A DNA stretch of 64,000 nucleotides, taken from positions 620,001 to 684,000 of the forward strand of contig BCKK01000004.1 of the NCBI GenBank assembly GCA_001600615.1, given 5' to 3'. A program made the translations under genes and the position numbers. Below are positions 58,352-64,000 of the stretch, one piece after another (positions within the stretch are counted from its first letter, which is position 1; every line of letters begins with the position of its first letter). The stretch comes from Dioszegia crocea. Lineage: Eukaryota; Basidiomycota; Tremellomycetes; Tremellales; Bulleribasidiaceae. The notes under the pieces are model-generated. The model did no database searches. It saw only the letters and a list, made by a program, of their open reading frames with translations, and was not told the DNA's origin.

Positions 58352-60192
58352 ATGGCAGCTACAGTACTCCGGCAGCGAGCCGGCTCGTCACCCACAAATG
58401 GCGGTGTTAAGAAAGCAGAGGTGATGGTGGAGATAGACGAGAGGGAGCTTACGGATGATCAGAGGTATTTTGGACCCTACATAGCGCTTTCGACTGCCGA
58501 ATGGTAGAAGCTGACCACGACCTAACTATAGATACGTCGTGCCCAACTTTACCGTCAAGCAGCTTTTGGACGCGATTCCGTCTCACTGCTTCAATCGCTC
58601 TGCACTCAGGTCTTCTTTGTACATCGTACAAGATGTTACCGCCATTGCGATCTGCGTCTACCTCACTCTCAACACGGACAGTCTACTCTTGAGCAAATTG
58701 TAAGTTGGTCACCGTAGAGACGGATGGAAAAATTGGCTGACGATAGATAGCAATCTCAGTGCTGCGGTATACACCGCATCTAAGGTTGCTCTCTGGACGT
58801 TGTATACTTTCGTCACAGGGCTATTCGCTACTGGTCTATGGGTCATTGGGTGAGCTTCCCCAGTTTGCCGCAAGGATGACGCCTGATCAAGCAGTCACGA
58901 ATGCGGTCACCAAGCCTTCTCTTCGTCCAAGAGTATCAACAGCGCTGTTGGCTGGATCCTGCACTCCATGCTCTTGGTTCCCTATCATGCTTGGAGGATT
59001 TCGGTATATCCGCCTTTACCTTACAAATAGGAAAAGAGGGACGCTGATCATATAGCACGGCCGCCACCACGCTGCGACAGGTCATCTAACCCGAGATGAA
59101 GTCTTCGTCCCCAAGTTTCGGAAGTTTAAGGGTCTGCCAGAAGCCCAAGACCAGGCTGAGATTCAGGGAATCAAGTAAGTCTGCCCGCTTGCGATTCCGT
59201 CATGACGTTTTGCTGATTCCACCAGCGTCTCGGCTATGCGCCAAAGCGAGCTTCGTGAAGCCATTGGAGAGTCGCCCATCGCTACTTTGATCCATGTGGT
59301 CCGTCAACAGCTATTCGGCTTCCCGGCGTATCTCATCCGGAACGCTTCGGGTCAGAAGCACTACCCTAAGGGCACGACTCGTAAGTTGACTCGAACGCGG
59401 CCAAGTTTGTCCAGTAGCTGACGCCATAGACTTCAATCCCGAAGCAATCATCTTCAAGCCTCAGCACTACTGGCAAATCGTCGTTTCCAACATCGGTATC
59501 CTGGCCAACTTCGCCGGTCTCGCTTATTGGTCGTACAAGCGGTCATTCTCGGAGGTGGTGGTGATGTACCTAATCCCGTATCTATGGGTCAACCACTGGC
59601 TGGTATTCATCACCTTCTTACAGCACACCGATCCTATCCTCCGTAAGCCACACCCTTTGATCGATGCCATAGGCGCGCAGCTGATATTGATAGCCCACTA
59701 CTCTGCCAACAAATGGACGTTCGCCCGCGGTGCACTCTGCACAATCGACAGAAACCTCATGGGCTTCGTCGGTGTCTACATCCTACACGGAATCTGCGAG
59801 ACTCACGTTTCGCACCATGTCTCCTCCAAGATCCCTCATTGTCAGTTGTCATATCTATGTCCATAGATCGAAGTATCGCTGATGCCGTAGACAACGCATG
59901 GGAAGCGACAGCAGCGCTCAAGGCATATCTCGGACCGCACTACGTGGCCACAACTGAGAATATGTTCGTGTCCTTCTGGCGATCGTCTAGGGAGTGCATT
60001 GTGAGTCCAGCTTTGCTTTTATTGACTGAGGTCGGAAGACTGATGAGTCAGTTCATCGAGAACAGCGAGGATATCGTCTTTTACAAAAATGCCTCGGGCA
60101 TCGCCCGGAAAGTCGCCATTGAGGAGAGTGGGAATGTCTCCGACTCAGGCATCGACTTCGGCGAATCAAAAGCGACGATGGGCCCAGCTTAG
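58352..60192 (+). CDS. FAD2: Delta-12-type fatty acid desaturase, tandem copy 3
   Basis: Third copy. I start at 58352 ([20 protein letters not shown]), whose TVLRQRA matches the TTLRQRA of copy 1; upstream in-frame ATGs exist. Histidine boxes [29 protein letters not shown] and [16 protein letters not shown] are intact. Between boxes it is closer to copy 1 ([27 protein letters not shown]), but has its own changes ([34 protein letters not shown]). The C-terminus has seven extra residues after the common end ([12 protein letters not shown]). Same exon layout as the others, 618 bp after copy 2, so the array arose by two unequal-crossover duplications. Confidence 0.92.
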
Positions 60193-60614
60193 AAGCCTCT
60201 GTCCTTGCGCCTTCCGGCGAAGCCTTTCCGCTTTACGTTCTTCGATCCGGTAGAGCTGTGTATTAGCTTTCTCTCCAAATTTGACATGCAGACTCTCATA
60301 CTATTCGTCATACGTTGCGATTGTACGTCTTGACAGGTGCTCGGCCCTCAGCGCACCCTCCAGGTCGTTGGTTATGAGTATGGGTGTAGGGGGATGGCAG
60401 GGGAGGAGTTCCGCGATGCGCGATTCAGCCTTCTTGCTTCTTTCAGTAATTATGATGGAACGAAGCAGCGACAGATAGCGAACTTCGTGTATCATGATCG
60501 ATTCCTTCATCTCAATTTCCATAAGGCAGAAATCATGTTTTGCAAGCCATAGAGCTACAGGCTCAGCTGTCCATCTTGCAATGATCTATGCGGAATAGCT
60601 GATCAGTAGATACG

Positions 60615-60783
60615 CTTATCATCCATCAGCTGCTTGACCTTACGGCACCAGAATTTGATTCGACAATTGTCCTTATCAGTTTCCTTATCATCTCTTATCT
60701 CACAAGCAAGATCTTATCTTGGCATGCTAGCAACACAGTCGCCGTTCCGCTCTGGCAGGCGCAGGCCTGGGGCAACGGATAAG
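60615..60783. promoter_or_regulatory. Cluster of six GATAAG sites before the NCS1 permease
   Basis: CTTATC (GATAAG on the other strand) at 60615-60620, 60672-60677, 60684-60689, 60694-60699 and 60713-60718, and GATAAG at 60778-60783. GATA zinc-finger activators of nitrogen catabolite genes (AreA/Gat1 class) bind such clusters. Chance expectation for a 6-mer on both strands of 170 bp is well below one. Confidence 0.7.
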
Positions 60784-60810
60784 GCCCAGGGTCACCCTTA
60801 ATGCGGAAGG

Positions 60811-60816
60811 TATATA
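60811..60816 (+). promoter_or_regulatory. TATA box of the NCS1 permease gene
   Basis: TATATA 75 bp before the ATG at 60886, directly downstream of the GATAAG cluster, followed by a CT-rich leader. TATA-containing, strongly regulated promoters are usual for nutrient permeases. Confidence 0.5.
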
Positions 60817-60885
60817 CACCTAGAGCCTTCGTCAGCTTCTTCCGCGCTTCTCCCCCTCTCTCACTTCTAATTTGAACAATCCATC

Positions 60886-63018
60886 ATGCGCTTTCGACAA
60901 CTCATCAAAAAGCTCGAGACGGAGCATCCCGAGGGGCTCACTCAAGCAGAGATGTTCCTCGCGTCTGAGGATCTCCTGCCTGTTACTGAGGATAAGAAGA
61001 CTTGGGATCACTGGAACTTTGTGAGTCACCTCTGCAAACTGCGTAGAGAGTGAGCTGACTATGCAGGTCGCTTTCTGGATTGCGGATAGTTTCAACTTGA
61101 ACACTTTCGGTATGTCAGAAGCTCGGTCAGAAGCTAATATCAGTCATCGCCTCGGGGATGATCGCATCCGGTTTGAACTGGTGGCAGGCTCTCGTCTGTG
61201 TCATTGTCGGATACAGCTTGGTCGGGCCCCTGCTCGTTCTCAATGCTCGACCTGTAAGTCAAGTCTTTGAGCAGGAACTGATAGTACAGGGTGCAATTTT
61301 CGGTATCACCTTTCCTGCCGTTTGTCGGACTACATTCGGAGTCTTCGGATCTCTTTGGCCGGTATTCAACCGTGAGTATTCTGGCCTCCACTTGCTGATA
61401 GATAGGTGCGGGTATGGCGTGCGTCTGGTGGGGTGTCCAAGCCTGGCTCGGCGGACAATGTGTCTATGTTCTCCTTCGGTGAGTGTTTGACGACAACAGC
61501 GCTAACAGTTAGCTCAATGTTCCCCTCCATTGTCAATATGACCAACACCATGCCTGCATCGTCTGAAACCACCTCAGGTGAGTAGCCGGCAGCACTAAGC
61601 TAATGTTCAGCCTATGTACTATGCTTTTTCCTATACTGGCTCTTATCACTCCCCACTATCTGGGTCCCAATCCACAAATTACGATGGCTATTTATGGGCA
61701 AGGCTGTCGTCGGTCCCATAGTTGGCTTTGCGTTCTTCGGTTGGTCTGTCACTCGTGCTGGAGGTATCGGACCCGTCTTCAGTCAACCCGCCAAGCTCTC
61801 GGGTTCCGATCTACACTGGCAGATGCTCATCAGTATCTCGAGTTGCTTTAAGTAAGTCTTACCGCTGCATTCTCAGCTGACGTTTCAGCAATATGTTCAC
61901 CCTCATTACCAACGCGCCCGACTTCGCTTCAAGGGCCAAGACACCCAGTGCGGCTGTCTGGCCTCAACTCATCGCCATGCCCATTGGATTCAGTATCACG
62001 AGCTTCATGGGCATCGTCATCGCTTCCGCCTCGGTCCCTCAGTTTGGCGTGCAGGAATGGAATGTCGTTACGGTGAGTTCAGGTTTGAACTCATCTGACC
62101 CCAGATCATGGACATGATGCTTGATAGAGACGGATCAAGTGCTACTCGCGCAGGGCTAGTCTTCATTTCGGCAGGGTGGGTCATCACTTTGAAAAGAGCT
62201 GACTGTAGATTCATCTATGTCCAGCTTATGCTCAACGTCGCCGCCAACTCTATCTCTGCCGGATGTGATCTGACCGCACTCATGCCAAGGTTTATCAACA
62301 TCCGACGAGGTGGCTACATTGCCGCTATCATCGGTCTCGCCATGTGAGTGTTACCCTCTACACGTCAGAGTCATTGCTGATTCTCAGGAACCCTTGGCTG
62401 CTTTACAAATCCTCCGCTACGTTCGGCAACTACCTCGGTGCCTATGGTGTCCTGCTCTCCTGCATCGCCGGACCTATGATTGCGGACTACTGGATCGTTC
62501 GCCGAGGACATTACCGACTCAACGACCTGTACACCCTGGATCAAGAAGGCTGGTACTGGTACACTGCGGGCATCAACTGGAGGGCCTTCGTCGCGTACCT
62601 GAGGTGAGTTCTCAAATCGCGATGGAAAGGTTGAGCTAAAATCTTTAGTGGATTCGCCATCAATGCTCCTGGATTCATCAACACTCTGGCTCCTACCGTT
62701 GCGGTGAACATTGGCATGTCTCGAGTTTACACTCTGGTGAGTATCAGTCTTTTATTCGACACTCTACTTGCGCTGATTCTGTAGTCTTGGATGACCGGCA
62801 CAGGTATCTCGGCCGCCGTCTATGTTCTCTGCTGCTTCATCTCACCCCCACCTGGAATGAACCGACGCTTCGTCGAGATTGACGAGTCAAAGGGCGAAGT
62901 CAGGTTCGGAGGGGAGCACGACAGTCCCAGCTTGGAGCAAGAGGGAGACAGCAAGAACATGGCGGCTTTCGAGGGGAACGAGAAGCTTGCTACCCAGGTA
63001 CATGTCTTGCCCGCTTAG
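60886..63018 (+). CDS. NCS1-family nucleobase/allantoin-type permease
   Basis: Proton symporter of the Fur4/Dal4 branch of the NCS1 family, about 530 residues in about twelve exons. The start MRFRQLIKKLETEHPEGLTQ is cytosolic; then KKTWDHWNFVAFWIADSFNL (TM1, with the family's W-N-F and SFN motif), GMIASGLNWWQALVCVIVGY (TM2), GAIFGITFPAVCRTTFGVFG (TM3), ACVWWGVQAWLGGQCVY (TM4), FTLITNAPDFASRAKT, VQLMLNVAANSISAGCDLTA and GPMIADYWIVRRGHYRLNDL, all family landmarks. The C-terminus is acidic and cytosolic. Substrate may be uracil, allantoin, uridine, hydantoin or a B vitamin; the GATAAG cluster in its promoter argues for a nitrogen source. Confidence 0.9.
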
Positions 63019-63349
63019 AGCATGCGGGGGTACTTTTGACGTTTTAATTTGTTGTTGGTCTTAGATTATCGGTGCGATTGAGATGCCTCGGGTTGTAGTT
63101 GTTGTGACGAATGGTAGTTGTTATGACGAATGAATATGTTTTGCCTACACAAACAAAGCCATCTCAGCATCGGTAGTATGCTGTCTTAGCATTGGGCCGG
63201 TGCAATCAGTATGAGTATGAGTAAAGTCCGCATCCGAGTTCAAAGGCTTCTTGTCTGATTGATAAAGAGTGTCCGACAATTGATATGACTAAAGATAAGC
63301 TACATTGTCCAGCTAACGCAAACGCAACCCCCGTTTCAGATCCTCTCGT

Positions 63350-64000
63350 CTACTGAGCGGCCACCTCATCAATGCACTCGCCCCGCCTGCATGTCATCAT
63401 CGTGTCGATATCACCAGCGAGCGATAAGCAGCTGAATCTGTCAGCGAAAGTCTGTACGGGCCTTGGTGTACAGAAGACTCACTTGACACCTCTCTTTGCA
63501 GAAATTAGACCCCCGTACTCGCCATCAATGCACCCGCCGCATGCCTCTAGTTCCGAAGACACGTCCAGACACTTTACAGTCAGCCTTCTGTCGACACATC
63601 CAAGCGGGAGGACAAAGCTTACCTCATAACCAGATGTGCCGACCTTGCAAGCCGTCAATCCCGCTGGACAGTATTCCTCCCCTTCATTCACCTGGATCTT
63701 GCGCCTCCTACCCAGCCCCAAAGACGCGGCAGCAGGGGAATGGGTGTAGCGGAAGTATCGCGAGGTGGAGTCGCACGTAGTAGTCCCGCCGGAGCCAGTA
63801 GAGGAGGAGGGAGCGCAGATGCAGTTGAATCTGCCAGGTTGATTATTGGCCAGGACAAAAGCGGTGGTGGAGAACCTGCAAAGCGTGAAGCACTCATGGA
63901 GGGTAGCCGAGGAAGTGAAACTGATGCCGGAGCCTGAGGGATTGATAGACCCGTAGCATTGGTCAAGTGTAAAGGTGGTGCCAAGCATGTAGACCGATGC
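63350..64000 (-). CDS. WSC-like / CPL1-like Cys-rich secreted protein, 5' end missing
   Basis: Runs off the right edge; the visible part is about 180 residues. A WSC-like Cys module comes first (DQCYGSINPSGSGISF, LHECFTLCRFSTTAFVLANN, FNCICAPSS), then a linker with GLGRRRKIQVNEGEEYC and the CPL1-like domain: CPAGLTACKVGTSGYE, over an intron CLDVSSELEACGGCIDG, and over a second intron CLSLAGDIDTMMTCRRGECI, ending DEVAAQ. Domains of this type occur in many secreted or wall-bound basidiomycete proteins; Cryptococcus Cpl1 is a secreted virulence-associated member. Here the domain ends early after GECIDE, lacking the last Cys block of longer members as I remember them. Signal peptide is expected outside the window. 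Confidence 0.75.

Noticed and set aside
53532..60192. Desaturase copies looked like pseudogenes because frames break often
   Set aside because: Every break falls on a short intron with consensus donor, branch point and acceptor, at the same place in all three copies.
1..64000. tRNA or rRNA genes, transposons, telomeric repeats, CRISPR
   Set aside because: No cloverleaf-type A/B boxes, no transposase or reverse transcriptase motifs, no terminal repeats or spaced repeat arrays seen by eye; a tRNAscan/RepeatMasker run would be decisive.

Overview
The window is nuclear DNA of a basidiomycete yeast, most likely a tremellomycete (Cryptococcus/Kwoniella/Tremella-like). Evidence seen: gene-dense DNA; almost every gene cut by many short introns (about 45-70 nt) with GTGAGT/GTAAGT donors and a CTGAC/CTGAT/CTAAC branch point close to the acceptor; families typical of that class (GT90 Cap10-type transferase, CPL1-like secreted protein, Prm10-type ThrE protein, fungal CSL factor). 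I see no tRNA, rRNA, transposon or CRISPR. Gene models were made by joining exons by eye, so splice sites are inferred.

Left part (1-22 kb) is mainly conserved housekeeping genes: RPN5 (3' end cut by the window edge), mitochondrial ribosomal protein mS23, a peroxisomal dienoyl-CoA isomerase (ends AKL), LIS1/PAC1, an FHIP/RAI16-like protein, HIS2, an unusual Ser/Thr kinase, a GST, a very small Cys-rich metallothionein-like gene, NOP6, cytochrome c peroxidase and a UbcH7-like E2. PAC1 (dynein regulator) and the FHIP-like gene (FTS-Hook adaptor family, linking dynein to endosomes) are convergent neighbours and could act in the same transport process.

Middle part (22-48 kb): an ABCC-type transporter, a signal-peptide/beta-helix/coiled-coil/TM surface protein, a long CSL (RBP-J/Su(H)) transcription factor with a perfect CSL site upstream of its own gene, a GT90 transferase, a glycerol kinase with an unusual N-terminal extension carrying three RRxS sites, a pair of tiny Gly-rich genes whose predicted N-termini are dual-lipidation signals (MGACVS and MGNCTS), and a Prm10-like membrane protein. 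The Gly-rich pair shares a strange 4-exon layout (4-nt first coding exon, 5-nt micro-exon) and is my best candidate for something undescribed.

Right part (48-64 kb): GOT1, two unrecognised low-complexity proteins, ribosomal protein eS17, three tandem delta-12 fatty-acid desaturase genes, an NCS1 nucleobase/allantoin-type permease with six GATAAG sites in 170 bp of promoter, and the 3' part of a WSC/CPL1-like Cys-rich secreted protein cut by the right edge. Many genes are divergent pairs sharing 200-700 bp promoters (RPN5/RSM25, FHIP/HIS2, NOP6/CCP1, GT90/GUT1, PRM10/GOT1, RPS17/first desaturase).
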